Source: a virus. From it: DNA of 64,000 nucleotides. Made by a program: the position numbers and the translations under genes. The stretch covers positions 1 through 64,000 of the IMG/VR virus record IMGVR_UViG_3300004805_000006. One strand, 5' to 3'. Positions 20,765-28,955 of this stretch are shown piece by piece. The notes beneath the pieces were generated by a model, which was not told the origin of the DNA, made no database searches, and saw only the letters and a program-made list of their open reading frames with translations. Position 1 is the first letter of the stretch, and each line of letters begins with the position of its first letter.

Positions 20765-23203
20765 TTAGTTAGCGGTTAAAGACACAAGTTCTTTATGTAC
20801 TTCAGATTTTTTAATTACTTCTACGTCTTTAATATAGAAAGCAACCTTGGACTGTAATACCGACACCAGTACTGTAGCATCCAAAGGTATGGCATCTCTT
20901 AGCAACTTCAATGCTAAAGGCGTAGCTATTTCTTTTTCAATACATCTTTTTAATGGTCGGGCTCCAAAATCTTCATCTATACCATGTTTTAAAATATAAG
21001 ACTTAATTTTTTTATCAAATTTTAATGTCAAATCTTTAAACTCAGTATCATTATTCTTAAGATTTTCATTAAGTTTATAAAGTTCAATGTCTATAATTCT
21101 AATATAATCTTGTTTAGATAATGAATTAAAGTGAACAATAGAGTCAATTCTATTTAAGAACTCAGGTTTAAATTTCTTTTTAATTGCTTTTTCAATTGCT
21201 TTAGTTTTCTTATCATCGGTTACTTTAGCAACATCTCCAAATCCTATAGTTTTTTTAACATCATCAACTTCAGACACACCTATATTAGAGGTCATAATAA
21301 CTATAGTATCCTTAAATGATACCTTCTGACCTTTACCATCAGTAAGTCTTCCTTCCTCTAGAATCTGTAATAACAACTCATGCACTTTATGACTAGCCTT
21401 TTCTATCTCATCAAAAACAACTACGCTAAACGGGTTCTCCATTACTGCATTTGTAAGGGTACCTCCTTGCTCAAAACCTATGTATCCATTTGGACTATTA
21501 TGCACAATAAAATCAAGTACATACGATACATCTTCTTCTACTGCTAAATCATATACTTTACCGGTATAGTTTATTATATCTATCTTTTTTATTTGTTTAT
21601 AGATATAATTTTCATCAGCATACTCGTATAAATTTGTATTTTTTAAATACTCTTCTGTAACTTGACACACTGGATAAACTAAAGTATCTCCGGCTATTAA
21701 ATCTTTAGCTTGAACCCATTTTAAATTATTAACATTAAATTGTTTATTATCTAAATTAGTTTTTGATTTTATAGCAAGTACTTCATGAGTTTTAGTCATG
21801 GTTTCTGAGATATTAGAATTTACTGTGGTGATTTCTATCATTTCACCTTTTTGATCATACTCATGAACAAATTCTACATTTCTACTTCGACCTTTATGAG
21901 TTATTACTTTATCACCTATGTTAATAGTTTCAATATTTTTTCTCTCTCCACTTTCCATAAGAACTTTAGTTCCTGGAACAAAACATCCAATTAATTTAGA
22001 GTACTCGTGGTCAGAAGAAAATTCTGAACAATCAATTGTAACTAAATTATCCCTGTCTTTAATCAGTTCATCTGCTAGAATCTTAGTTGTGAGACTTTTT
22101 CCAATACCAGTTGAGCCTGCAAATAAGAAAGATCCTATTGGTTTTATAGGATCTTTCAACCCAACACTAGCCCTCTGAACCGCTTCTACAATTTGGTCTA
22201 CCGCAGAATCTTGTCCTATAACAAACACCTTCATAGTGTCATTGAGTTTTAAAAGATCATCTTTAGACACGTCTTTAAAAGTTTTTTTATGCTTCTTTTT
22301 CTTTTTAGAATTTTGTTGTCCGGCATGAGAAGACATTCTATTCGGAGGTTGATTTCTTTTGTTTTGTGGCTCATCATCTTCTGATTCTTCACTATTATCA
22401 GACATATTCTGTGCATTTTCATATGTAAGAAATGGGTTTGCATCGTGTGCTAATAGATATACTTCATGCATTAAAATAGGAGGAGCAACTCTATTAGGAA
22501 GTCCCATATTATCTAGCATGATAAATAAGTCCTCACTATCAACTACGCACACTGTTACCACATAAGTCTGAAAACTAGATCTATTATGGAAAAATTTATG
22601 ACTTAGTATACTAGCTGCATCCTGCTCATTAAATTTTTTAACTTCCACGTATCTATTGATTCGTTTCCACCACTGTTTAACTACAGTGAATTCAATGTCT
22701 TCAATGTTTTTAAGTTCGGATGGTAATTCTTTTTTTACTTTTTTAGTATCTTCTGGAATACTTTCAATAGTATCCTCAGGTTCTTGTTCATTAACATCAT
22801 CATAGTAAGAAACATTCCATTGTTTATTTTCTGTAAGTGGTCGTTCTTCTTCACTTAGTATATCTGTACTCTTAAGTTTAATTACTGAATTACGATTAAT
22901 GACCAAGTTATCTGGATTTAATAATGGATTGAAGAATATGACTTGTGTCATAACTTCTTCTCTAACCTGCATTAAGCTAGGTGGTAAATTAGCTTGCTGC
23001 TTAATATGAAACAATAGTTGATTAATATTAGCCACGCAGGTTGCAATTACATAATCCTCATAAAAACTTCTATTAATGCTTCCCTTATCTCTTGCAAGAT
23101 AAGCTAGTTTATCTTCTATTTCATTTTTAGGAATTTCCAGAACTAATATTTCAAATTCTGCTTCTTTAATCCATGCTTTATGTATTTTATAATTTTCTGA
23201 CAT
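20765..23203 (-). CDS. Clp/Hsp100-type AAA+ ATPase containing a mini-intein
   Basis: Start ATG 23203 after AAGGAAAA. Residues 1-330 are not recognisable and end in a charged, Lys-rich linker. A single Clp-type AAA+ module follows, with Walker A GSTGIGKS (363-370), KLIG/SPNGYIGFEQGG pore-loop region, Walker B VVVFDEIEKA, sensor IVIMTSN and a C-terminal GARPLKR sensor-2 arm. It should unfold or remodel proteins using ATP. No ClpP-binding loop or phage ClpP gene is seen. A 163-residue intein interrupts the pore loop (separate entry). It is next to the Rad52-like gene, so a recombination or replication role is possible. Confidence 0.87.
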   Translation of the reverse strand: MSENYKIHKAWIKEAEFEILVLEIPKNEIEDKLAYLARDKGSINRSFYEDYVIATCVANINQLLFHIKQQANLPPSLMQVREEVMTQVIFFNPLLNPDNLVINRNSVIKLKSTDILSEEERPLTENKQWNVSYYDDVNEQEPEDTIESIPEDTKKVKKELPSELKNIEDIEFTVVKQWWKRINRYVEVKKFNEQDAASILSHKFFHNRSSFQTYVVTVCVVDSEDLFIMLDNMGLPNRVAPPILMHEVYLLAHDANPFLTYENAQNMSDNSEESEDDEPQNKRNQPPNRMSSHAGQQNSKKKKKHKKTFKDVSKDDLLKLNDTMKVFVIGQDSAVDQIVEAVQRASVGLKDPIKPIGSFLFAGSTGIGKSLTTKILADELIKDRDNLVTIDCSEFSSDHEYSKLIGCFVPGTKVLMESGERKNIETINIGDKVITHKGRSRNVEFVHEYDQKGEMIEITTVNSNISETMTKTHEVLAIKSKTNLDNKQFNVNNLKWVQAKDLIAGDTLVYPVCQVTEEYLKNTNLYEYADENYIYKQIKKIDIINYTGKVYDLAVEEDVSYVLDFIVHNSPNGYIGFEQGGTLTNAVMENPFSVVVFDEIEKASHKVHELLLQILEEGRLTDGKGQKVSFKDTIVIMTSNIGVSEVDDVKKTIGFGDVAKVTDDKKTKAIEKAIKKKFKPEFLNRIDSIVHFNSLSKQDYIRIIDIELYKLNENLKNNDTEFKDLTLKFDKKIKSYILKHGIDEDFGARPLKRCIEKEIATPLALKLLRDAIPLDATVLVSVLQSKVAFYIKDVEVIKKSEVHKELVSLTAN
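21497..21985 (-). mobile_element. Mini-intein in the Clp-like ATPase (163 aa)
   Basis: The extein reads KLIG | SPNGYIGF, the normal Clp sequence, so the insert is precise. It starts with Cys (CFVPGTKVLMESG, block A), has TKTHEVL (block B with the usual His) and ends VYDLAVEEDVSYVLDFIVHN before Ser, so the canonical Cys, His-Asn and Ser+1 splicing residues are all present. At 163 residues it has no room for a homing endonuclease, so it can splice but not spread by itself. Confidence 0.93.
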
Positions 23204-23216
23204 AGTTATATTTTCC

Positions 23217-24269
23217 TTATCGTTTACGGAATTTTTCATTACCAAATTTAACCACATAGACAGCTTCTTGATAAGTCAGTTTATCCTGATCTGGGATAGG
23301 TCGTTTAGTATAGTTATTAAGCTCAAAAGCCTCTGTAGCTAATGATTCATATTCTGCACCTTTAATGCATAATATACTCTGCAAAGCCACTTTCTGAACA
23401 TCTGATATATATTCTGGTTCTCCAGTATTAATAGTCTCAGTCTTAGACTCAGGTATATTATTTACTGGTGGACTTGATATTGCAGGCGATGTTTTTGACA
23501 TATTTTTCTTAGCCATTTCAATTCCTGGAGGTAATGGCATACTTCCTTTTGGTATTACTGGTGGTGTACTTTCAGTAGCTATTGACTCCATAAATGGTGA
23601 TGGTGTTACAGGTGTTGTAGTTGCTGTAGGCACTATAGGTTCAACCGAAGCTGTCAGTGTAGGTGCTACAGGTGTAAATGGTACTACAGACGCTGTAAGA
23701 GCCATAGGAGCTATAGGTGTTACTACTGGGTTAGTTGGAAATGTACCAGATACTGTTGTAGCCATAGGAGGAATAGTTGTATCCATCGGTGGAATTTGTG
23801 ATGGGTACTTAGATGGTAAAGATGAAGATGCTTTTGTATTAATAGGTTTCATAGAAGATGGTAATCCAAATTCTTTATGCCCACTATGTGTAGGAGAAGA
23901 AGAGCTATTACTATCATCATCATCGTCTAAGTATAATCCTACTCCCCATTTCTTACATGCGTCCTTTAGTGCTTTAGAGTAAGCAGATTTAAAAGCATTT
24001 CCTGCTTCGCCATTATCATTAGGAGCACCACCAAAACCTTCTTGTATAAAGGCTATTTTATTATCACAATTAAGTATAGTAACTTTTACTCTAACAATAA
24101 CATTATTTCCTATAATGTCTTGAAATACAACTTCGCTTGACCAGTTTACTCCAAACACTTCATTCATTCTATCTGCTACATCCTGCCAACGAATGTAGGA
24201 ATAAGTTCCACCTCTGCCTTTTCTAGTTGGTACATTGTCAAAATTTTTATACAGTAGTTCGTTTTTCAT
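23217..24269 (-). CDS. Rad52-like single-strand annealing protein (350 aa)
   Basis: Residues 1-120 match the Rad52/22 core: TYSYIRWQDVADRMNEVFG, a strand-rich middle, AGNAFKSAYSKALKDACKKWGVGLYL. This protein would anneal single-stranded DNA in phage recombination. Residues 120-285 are a Pro/Thr/Ala-rich low-complexity linker, followed by a small helical C-terminal domain. The start follows AAAGGAG, with a clear promoter 60 nt upstream (24,330-24,357). It is co-transcribed with the Clp-like gene 14 nt downstream. Confidence 0.85.
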   Translation of the reverse strand: MKNELLYKNFDNVPTRKGRGGTYSYIRWQDVADRMNEVFGVNWSSEVVFQDIIGNNVIVRVKVTILNCDNKIAFIQEGFGGAPNDNGEAGNAFKSAYSKALKDACKKWGVGLYLDDDDDSNSSSSPTHSGHKEFGLPSSMKPINTKASSSLPSKYPSQIPPMDTTIPPMATTVSGTFPTNPVVTPIAPMALTASVVPFTPVAPTLTASVEPIVPTATTTPVTPSPFMESIATESTPPVIPKGSMPLPPGIEMAKKNMSKTSPAISSPPVNNIPESKTETINTGEPEYISDVQKVALQSILCIKGAEYESLATEAFELNNYTKRPIPDQDKLTYQEAVYVVKFGNEKFRKR

Positions 24270-24329
24270 ACTATTCTCCTTTAAATGTTAACAGCTTAAT
24301 TATTAAGTTAAAGTAACTTTCATACATGT

Positions 24330-24357
24330 AATATAATACACAACTTCTATTTGTCAA
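24330..24357 (-). promoter_or_regulatory. Sigma-70-type promoter for the rad52-like operon
   Basis: On the minus strand TTGACA (24357-24352), 16 nt, TATATT (24335-24330). Same architecture and flanks (CTTGACAAA, TATTATATTA) as other leftward promoters in the window. Confidence 0.8.
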
Positions 24358-24361
24358 GTAA

Positions 24362-24790
24362 TTAACTCATCTCACTTTCATAGTGTTCTGATTTAGCAAA
24401 CTGCCACTTATTAGTTTTCTTTAGTTGTTTACGAAATACTGAACTTGGAACTTGAATTCCATCAGTTCCTTCATCCATCCGTGGACGATTTTCTGGGTCT
24501 GATTGAATACCTAAACTATCATTACCTTCTTGGCAATTTGATTTTATTTCTTCTTGAGTAAATCTATTTTTTCGTTCTTCAAGATTGGACATTTCATCTA
24601 TGTCTCTTACAGCTGTGTCAATAGGATTTTGATCTGTATTAGGATCGTCTCCTTTACGTACTGTATAATCGTTATCATCTCCAACAGATGTATGTAATTT
24701 TTGTCTTTGCCCGCCGAAATTAGAATGTGTAGCATCAGACTTATTATACATTACTGGTGAATCATTTGGTGTTAGTACTGTAAAATTCAT
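24362..24790 (-). CDS. Hydrophilic hypothetical protein (142 aa)
   Basis: Start ATG 24790 after AAGGAGAAAAA. The product is rich in Asp, Asn, Glu and Gln and likely disordered, with no cysteine cluster or known motif. It ends 5 nt before the -35 of the rad52-like promoter. Function unknown. Confidence 0.5.
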   Translation of the reverse strand: MNFTVLTPNDSPVMYNKSDATHSNFGGQRQKLHTSVGDDNDYTVRKGDDPNTDQNPIDTAVRDIDEMSNLEERKNRFTQEEIKSNCQEGNDSLGIQSDPENRPRMDEGTDGIQVPSSVFRKQLKKTNKWQFAKSEHYESEMS

Positions 24791-24905
24791 AATTTTTCTC
24801 CTTAAATATACAATCAATATTTAATATTTCAAAATAACTACATGCTCTTTCTGATGGATTTTCTAAATCAAACATAATTTTTTTCACTTCTTCTGTGTTG
24901 CTCAA
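24762..24905 (-). CDS. Small protein with TTG start (47 aa)
   Basis: AAAGGAGGTC on the minus strand lies 8 nt before a TTG at 24905, opening a 47-codon frame that overlaps the next gene by 29 nt. An in-frame ATG ten codons later is the alternative start. It lies between the tmRNA and the hydrophilic protein. Function unknown. Confidence 0.5.
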   Translation of the reverse strand: MSNTEEVKKIMFDLENPSERACSYFEILNIDCIFKEKNYEFYSTNTK

Positions 24906-24943
24906 ATTGATGACCTCCTTTAATTAAAAACATTAAAATACTT

Positions 24944-25302
24944 TGGAGATGCCGAGAGTCGAACTCGGGTCCACAATGCCGTTACTAAAAAGTTGACGAT
25001 GATAGTTTAAAACTACTACATAGTTTTTTAAGAGAAACTACTAAACTCTATTTTACTAGTTTAAAACACTGTTAGATTCTGTTGCTAGGCTCTAACAAAG
25101 CCCCATGATAGTGCTTATTAAGCAGCCATCAAATAGTTGCTCTTAGATTTAACAACACTAATTCCGTCATTAAGTGATCCACGAGCATAATCAACCATTT
25201 TTACTTTGCCATTTATATTTCTGAACAAGTGTTAACGTAGTTTGTTCCGTCTACGCATCGAGTCTTTAGCTTCATACACCATGTCGAAACCATTACATCC
25301 CC
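24944..25302 (-). ncRNA. ssrA: tmRNA (transfer-messenger RNA)
   Basis: The 5' end GGGGATGTAATGGTTTCGACATGG and the 3' end GAGTTCGACTCTCGGCATCTCCA are the canonical tmRNA ends. GGGGATG pairs with CATCTCC, and the T arm is CCGAG-TTCGACT-CTCGG. Between them is an open tag frame ending Asn-Tyr-Leu-Met-Ala-Ala followed by two TAA stops (25,115-25,120), which looks like a degradation tag. tmRNA with SmpB rescues stalled ribosomes. At 359 nt it is full length and probably functional. CCA is not encoded. The resume codon could not be fixed by eye. No smpB gene is seen here, so host SmpB would be needed. Confidence 0.93.
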
Positions 25303-25347
25303 ATAATATGGTGCTTCTATTTATATGCAGGTTACATAAAACATTAA

Positions 25348-25381
25348 TAGATAATCACTACTTTAGAATAATGATTATCTA
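25348..25381 (-). other. Hairpin in the tmRNA 5' leader
   Basis: TAGATAATCA pairs perfectly with TGATTATCTA (10 bp) between the promoter and the mature tmRNA 5' end. Flanking GTTACATAA and TTATGTGTAAC can extend it. It may guide 5' processing of the tmRNA precursor. Confidence 0.5.
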
Positions 25382-25404
25382 CTTATGTGTAACTTGATAT
25401 AGTT

Positions 25405-25432
25405 AATATAATACATGTTTTACGTTTGTCAA
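25405..25432 (-). promoter_or_regulatory. Sigma-70-type promoter for tmRNA
   Basis: Minus strand TTGACA (25432-25427), 16 nt, TATATT (25410-25405), about 100 nt before the mature tmRNA 5' end. It matches the other leftward promoters. Confidence 0.8.
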
Positions 25433-25442
25433 GTATTTAGTA

Positions 25443-26078
25443 TTAAAATTTTTCAATTCCCAAATTTACAATCTTTTTTTGAAAAACAATAAAGTAAGAA
25501 TGATGCTTTCTAGCATTTTTTTGTCCATCAATTTGCCATTGCGGAGTAAGTCTGTTCTTCGCCAATAATATAAATAAATCTTTAGTATAGAAACCTAATT
25601 TTTCAGCATAGTTTATAATAAAATTATGACTTATATATTGTTTACCACTACTTACTTTATCTTGGCATTTAGTTATTAAAATGCCATTTGAAGTTAATAT
25701 CCTTTTAAATTCAGTTAAAGATTTTTTGTAAAATATAAATAATTCTTTTTCGGTCGGGTAACATCCGAATCTATTTACCATTTCATTCTGTCCATCTTTT
25801 TTATTAATTAATGAAGGACCAGTGGTACTAAGAAAAGGTGGATCAAATATCATTGTTTTAATACTACTATCTTTTAAAGGTAAAGCTTCAGCCATTGCCG
25901 CAATAACGCCTGGCTTCTGAGGATATATATCAAATTTATATTTAGGTTCCTTTATTCCATGTTTATAAAACTTACCTGTACTATATGTAGGATCTAGTTC
26001 TATATCCCCTTCACAGTGCAGTTGTAGTATCCATTTGATAATCTGGTGTTGGTCATAGCTAATACTTTTGACATACAT
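25443..26078 (-). CDS. DNA methyltransferase (DPPF type, 211 aa)
   Basis: The product has ELDPTYSTGKFYKHG near residue 30, a SAM-site-like PLKDSSIKTMIFDPPF with the catalytic DPPF (about residues 82-85), and later TSNGILITKCQDKV and HHSYFIVFQK strands. This is the layout of class I amino-methyltransferases that modify adenine N6 or cytosine N4 in DNA. It ends 11 nt before the tmRNA promoter. With the EcoRI-like enzyme this gives two DNA methylases in the window, probably for protection from host restriction. Confidence 0.78.
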   Translation of the reverse strand: MYVKSISYDQHQIIKWILQLHCEGDIELDPTYSTGKFYKHGIKEPKYKFDIYPQKPGVIAAMAEALPLKDSSIKTMIFDPPFLSTTGPSLINKKDGQNEMVNRFGCYPTEKELFIFYKKSLTEFKRILTSNGILITKCQDKVSSGKQYISHNFIINYAEKLGFYTKDLFILLAKNRLTPQWQIDGQKNARKHHSYFIVFQKKIVNLGIEKF

Positions 26079-26092
26079 AATAGTAATTCCTA

Positions 26093-26950
26093 TTAATTGG
26101 AGGGTTGTTGGCAGGTAACTTTAGGTAAGTTTTTAATATACATTTGGACTAAGTTATTAAAATTTTTAGACTCTTTATATTTTAAATCGCCATAAGAATC
26201 TAATCTTATTATATTAACTTCAACATTATTAATTATATTGTATATAGCCGACTTTAATTTTTTAAGTTCTTCTGTAGTATCATTTTCTCCTTCTATAAGT
26301 AGTTGATTTAAAATAATATCTACACCATACCACTGTTTAAATTGATTAAGTAAGTGCAGGTCACTAATTGGAGTATTAGCTCTACTAGCTGGCATAAGTA
26401 AATTTCTATTATGAAATCTATTTAATGAATAGAATAATTGTAAATTACTAACTTTATTTTTTTGAGGATTAATTCTATAGTTAAAACAATCATCATTTAA
26501 TAAAGCAAGCTGATGCGGCCATCCTGGTTTAACTTCAGGTAACATGGTTGTTATATGTATACTGTCTATTCCTATAGCTGCACCAGCATCTGTTACTGAC
26601 CAACTTATTATTTTATTTGAAATGTGTCTTAATTCAATAGGATCTATTAAAAATGCGTCTCCCATCCCACTCCAATCAAGCCTAATATATTTTTTTCTGA
26701 GTTCAGGTTTAAGCTTTATTTCATTAGATACCGCAATTTTTATATTTTCAAATACTTGTTTAGAGCTAAGTTCTTGATAAGGATAATTTTGTATTGTTAA
26801 ATAACAATATTTACATCCTAAAGAACATCCAACTGATGATGAAATAGATACTGTAAACATACTAGTATTAGTTTCTGATGTTTTTATAATTGTTTCTGAT
26901 CCATCATCATGAATATACTTACTATTATCTTCAGTCCTATAAACTTTCAT
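26093..26950 (-). CDS. Radical SAM protein (285 aa)
   Basis: I use ATG 26950 after AAAGGATTG, since an upstream frame to 26992 would run through the promoter. The cluster-binding motif is C42-x3-C46-x2-C49 within SVGCSLGCKYCYL, followed by a GGE-like WSGMGDAF segment. It should bind a 4Fe-4S cluster and SAM to start a radical reaction. Substrate unknown; the layout is like short anaerobic-type radical SAM enzymes. Confidence 0.8.
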   Translation of the reverse strand: MKVYRTEDNSKYIHDDGSETIIKTSETNTSMFTVSISSSVGCSLGCKYCYLTIQNYPYQELSSKQVFENIKIAVSNEIKLKPELRKKYIRLDWSGMGDAFLIDPIELRHISNKIISWSVTDAGAAIGIDSIHITTMLPEVKPGWPHQLALLNDDCFNYRINPQKNKVSNLQLFYSLNRFHNRNLLMPASRANTPISDLHLLNQFKQWYGVDIILNQLLIEGENDTTEELKKLKSAIYNIINNVEVNIIRLDSYGDLKYKESKNFNNLVQMYIKNLPKVTCQQPSN

Positions 26951-26980
26951 AATCAATCCTTTATTTAAGTGTTTACTTAC

Positions 26981-27008
26981 TATATAGTACATGTTTTCTA
27001 TTTGTCAA
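26981..27008 (-). promoter_or_regulatory. Sigma-70-type promoter for radical SAM/methylase operon
   Basis: Minus strand TTGACA (27008-27003), 16 nt, TATATA (26986-26981), about 30 nt upstream of the radical SAM start. Confidence 0.8.
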
Positions 27009-27012
27009 GTAG

Positions 27013-27324
27013 TTATAATATTTGTATTCCTTCTTCATTTACTTTAATATTATAATATTTTTGAGCACCCATACGATAATCTATTTTATTTTTACGTAAT
27101 TCTTCTACATAATCTATTTTAGATTGCTTAATTATGCCGCGCCCGAAAAAAATTCCTTCTGGGTCGTTTTGATAATCCCATATACCATATAATTCTTCTT
27201 TACCATCCTTATCAGTAATTGCTTCTAAAGAAAATCCAAGTGGATGAAAAAATTTTCTATTCACCTCTTGTAAAAATCCTAATTTTTCAAATTCTTCTAC
27301 ATCAACTAATTTAATATCTTCCAT
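27013..27324 (-). CDS. Hypothetical protein (103 aa)
   Basis: ATG 27324 follows AAGGAGG; the longer frame to 27444 runs across a tRNA and is rejected. The protein contains a LGFLQEVNRKFFHPLG segment, a GIWDYQNDPEG segment and a C-terminal helix. I recognise this as a phage-associated pattern (similar to proteins starting with a FHPLG block) but know no function. Confidence 0.55.
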   Translation of the reverse strand: MEDIKLVDVEEFEKLGFLQEVNRKFFHPLGFSLEAITDKDGKEELYGIWDYQNDPEGIFFGRGIIKQSKIDYVEELRKNKIDYRMGAQKYYNIKVNEEGIQIL

Positions 27325-27343
27325 TGCCTTTTCCTCCTTGTTG

Positions 27344-27416
27344 AGCGGGTAGCAGAACTTGAATCTGCACCATAGAGATTGGAAATCTCTTGTTCCACCA
27401 GTTGAACTATACCCGC
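27344..27416 (-). tRNA. tRNA-Gly (TCC)
   Basis: On the minus strand the acceptor GCGGGTA pairs with TACCCGC. The anticodon stem AGAGA/TCTCT has loop TTTCCAA, anticodon TCC. The T arm is GCAGA-TTCAAGT-TCTGC. D arm GTTC/GAAC. It lies between two protein genes of the leftward arm. Confidence 0.93.
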
Positions 27417-27424
27417 ATATTGTT

Positions 27425-27811
27425 TTAAAATAATGGTAATCCACCAGTTACTTCATCTATTCTTGAAATTAACCCAGGACCAACTGCTACAGATGTGTAT
27501 GTAGGAATTCCATGAAACTCAGTTTTACCTATATCTTTAATTAAAGAACATGGTAGATCTTTAGATTTTGCTTTATCATATATAGCTATTAGTTCTTCTT
27601 CTGAGTTAACATAAACACAAATTTTAGTAAATGATTCATTCAGCCACTCTCTAATTTCTGATGTAGGAGTGTAAATCCATCTAACTTCATCAGTCTTTGT
27701 AAGATAGTTAGTAATTGCTGCAGCCATAGATGCGTGTGCCACCTGTGACGCTAATTTCCCGGTACGCATCTTTAAATCTTTTCTTATTACTATAACTTGT
27801 TTTGTTTCCAT
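27425..27811 (-). CDS. Peptidyl-tRNA hydrolase, Pth2 family
   Basis: The 128-residue product matches Pth2: VIVIRKDLKMRTGKLASQVAHAS (residues 6-28, with the conserved K19 and H26), LIKDIGKTEFHGIPTYTSVAVGPG and a C-terminal IDEVTGGLPL. The enzyme frees peptides from peptidyl-tRNA dropped by stalled ribosomes. Pth2 is the archaeal/eukaryotic type and uncommon in bacteria, so a phage copy next to tRNAs and a tmRNA is notable. The start follows AGAGGAAA. Confidence 0.9.
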   Translation of the reverse strand: METKQVIVIRKDLKMRTGKLASQVAHASMAAAITNYLTKTDEVRWIYTPTSEIREWLNESFTKICVYVNSEEELIAIYDKAKSKDLPCSLIKDIGKTEFHGIPTYTSVAVGPGLISRIDEVTGGLPLF

Positions 27812-28144
27812 TTAAATTTCCTCTGATAGTAACACACTACTAAGGTTTTCAAATTTATCATTGAATTCAGTTTCTTCTCTTACAAATACTTTTTTTCTTC
27901 GCATATACATTGTCATAACTTGACCTTCAAATCCATTAGTAGCATTTACTATACCTTTACTAACTAGTTCATATACATTACCTGTTTTCTTATGAATGAA
28001 ATTATTTACCCAACAATCTATACCATATTTTTTAAGGGTCTCTATTTCTACTTCATTAGCCAGTTGTTTCAATGCAGTGTATAATGCTGAACTATTTGGC
28101 AGTCCTATTTGTTCCATCAATTCCCTTAATCGCTCGTCTCTCAT
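27812..28144 (-). CDS. DUF1653-like hypothetical protein (110 aa)
   Basis: The C-terminal half (KKTGNVYELVSKGIVNATNGFEGQVMTMYMRRKKVFVREETEFNDKFE) resembles the small barrel often seen in phage proteins of the DUF1653 type. The N-terminal half is helical (MRDERLRELMEQIGLPN...). It stops directly before the Pth2 start. Function unknown. Confidence 0.55.
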   Translation of the reverse strand: MRDERLRELMEQIGLPNSSALYTALKQLANEVEIETLKKYGIDCWVNNFIHKKTGNVYELVSKGIVNATNGFEGQVMTMYMRRKKVFVREETEFNDKFENLSSVLLSEEI

Positions 28145-28176
28145 ATCTTTTTTCCTTAGTATTAAAATTAATGTGG

Positions 28177-28266
28177 CTCCAGAGAGAGGGGACGATCCTC
28201 CATACCGTTCGAGACGGGTTATACTAGATTAACAGTCTAGCCACTTACCAATTAGTGTACCCTGGA
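28177..28266 (-). tRNA. Atypical tRNA-Asn (GTT) with extra arm
   Basis: On the minus strand the acceptor TCCAGGG pairs with CTCTGGA (one G-T) and the discriminator is G, as in bacterial tRNA-Asn. The D arm is CACT/AGTG and the anticodon stem CTAGA/TCTAG has loop CTGTTAA, anticodon GTT. But 39 nt separate the anticodon stem from the acceptor, instead of about 22. They hold an extra CCGT-CTCGA-ACGG hairpin and a T-like arm GGAGG-ATCGTCC-CCTCT lacking the usual TTC-A loop. It is a tRNA by overall shape; whether it is charged and used is uncertain. Confidence 0.65.
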
Positions 28267-28273
28267 ATATTGT

Positions 28274-28633
28274 TTAAAAGAAATAAATAGCTGGTAATTT
28301 TTCTAACTTAGTTCTAGCTTCCTCTAATGCTTCTATAAATGTTTTTAACCCATCTTCACGAAGTATGAATTCACTTTCTATTTTAATACTTCCCGTAAAT
28401 AAAATTTTAAAGGCACACTTTATTCTATATAAAAAATCCATAATACTATTATGAGTATGATTATATGAAGACCAAGATAAATTTTTATAAAAATTAATAA
28501 AAATCATTTGAAGTTCAGTATCTTTTTCAATATCTATTGTCATGTCGCAATCAACACTTCCACATTCACACATTGCTCTATACATGACTGAATTTGTATT
28601 TTCGCATACTTTCATTACTTTATTGGATATCAT
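28274..28633 (-). CDS. Conserved hypothetical phage protein (119 aa)
   Basis: The product has a CECGSVDCD motif near residues 22-30, possibly a metal site, then a helical region with a YRIKCAFKILFTG segment. I recognise the combination from phage hypothetical proteins, but no function is known. The start follows GGGAGA. Confidence 0.55.
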   Translation of the reverse strand: MISNKVMKVCENTNSVMYRAMCECGSVDCDMTIDIEKDTELQMIFINFYKNLSWSSYNHTHNSIMDFLYRIKCAFKILFTGSIKIESEFILREDGLKTFIEALEEARTKLEKLPAIYFF

Positions 28634-28658
28634 TTAATCTCCCAATTAAAAATTTTTG

Positions 28659-28742
28659 CGGAAGGCAAAGGACTCGAACCTTTAGAGCTGTTACACTCAC
28701 TTGTTTAGCAAACAAGCTTCTTACCTATTAGAATTAGCTTCC
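28659..28742 (-). tRNA. tRNA-Ser (GCT)
   Basis: The acceptor GGAAGCT pairs with GCCTTCC with a C-C mismatch at the sixth pair and a G-T next to it. The anticodon stem CTTGT/ACAAG with loop TTGCTAA gives anticodon GCT. A class II variable arm (GAGTGTAACAGCTC) and T arm AAAGG-TTCGAGT-CCTTT are present. The discriminator is G as in tRNA-Ser. Confidence 0.88.
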
Positions 28743-28955
28743 TTATTTAAAAAAATTCATTATATATTTTAAAATATTTTCATCCAAGATAGTATATTCA
28801 TCAAATATGAATATCAAAGTTAATGTAACAATAGGACCTATAATAAGCACTGCTATATTAATACCTAATAAAAATCCTTTCCATGCTATTTTTTCTTCTT
28901 CTGATAAATGTTTGTTAAAAATTCCTTTGGATATTTTTTTTAATGTTATATACAT
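28743..28955 (-). CDS. Small membrane protein (70 aa)
   Basis: One long hydrophobic segment (ILGINIAVLIIGPIVTLTLIFIF, about residues 29-51) flanked by a basic N-terminus and a short C-terminus. The start follows AAAGAGG and overlaps the end of the receiver-domain gene, suggesting coupled expression with that signalling protein. Confidence 0.6.
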   Translation of the reverse strand: MYITLKKISKGIFNKHLSEEEKIAWKGFLLGINIAVLIIGPIVTLTLIFIFDEYTILDENILKYIMNFFK

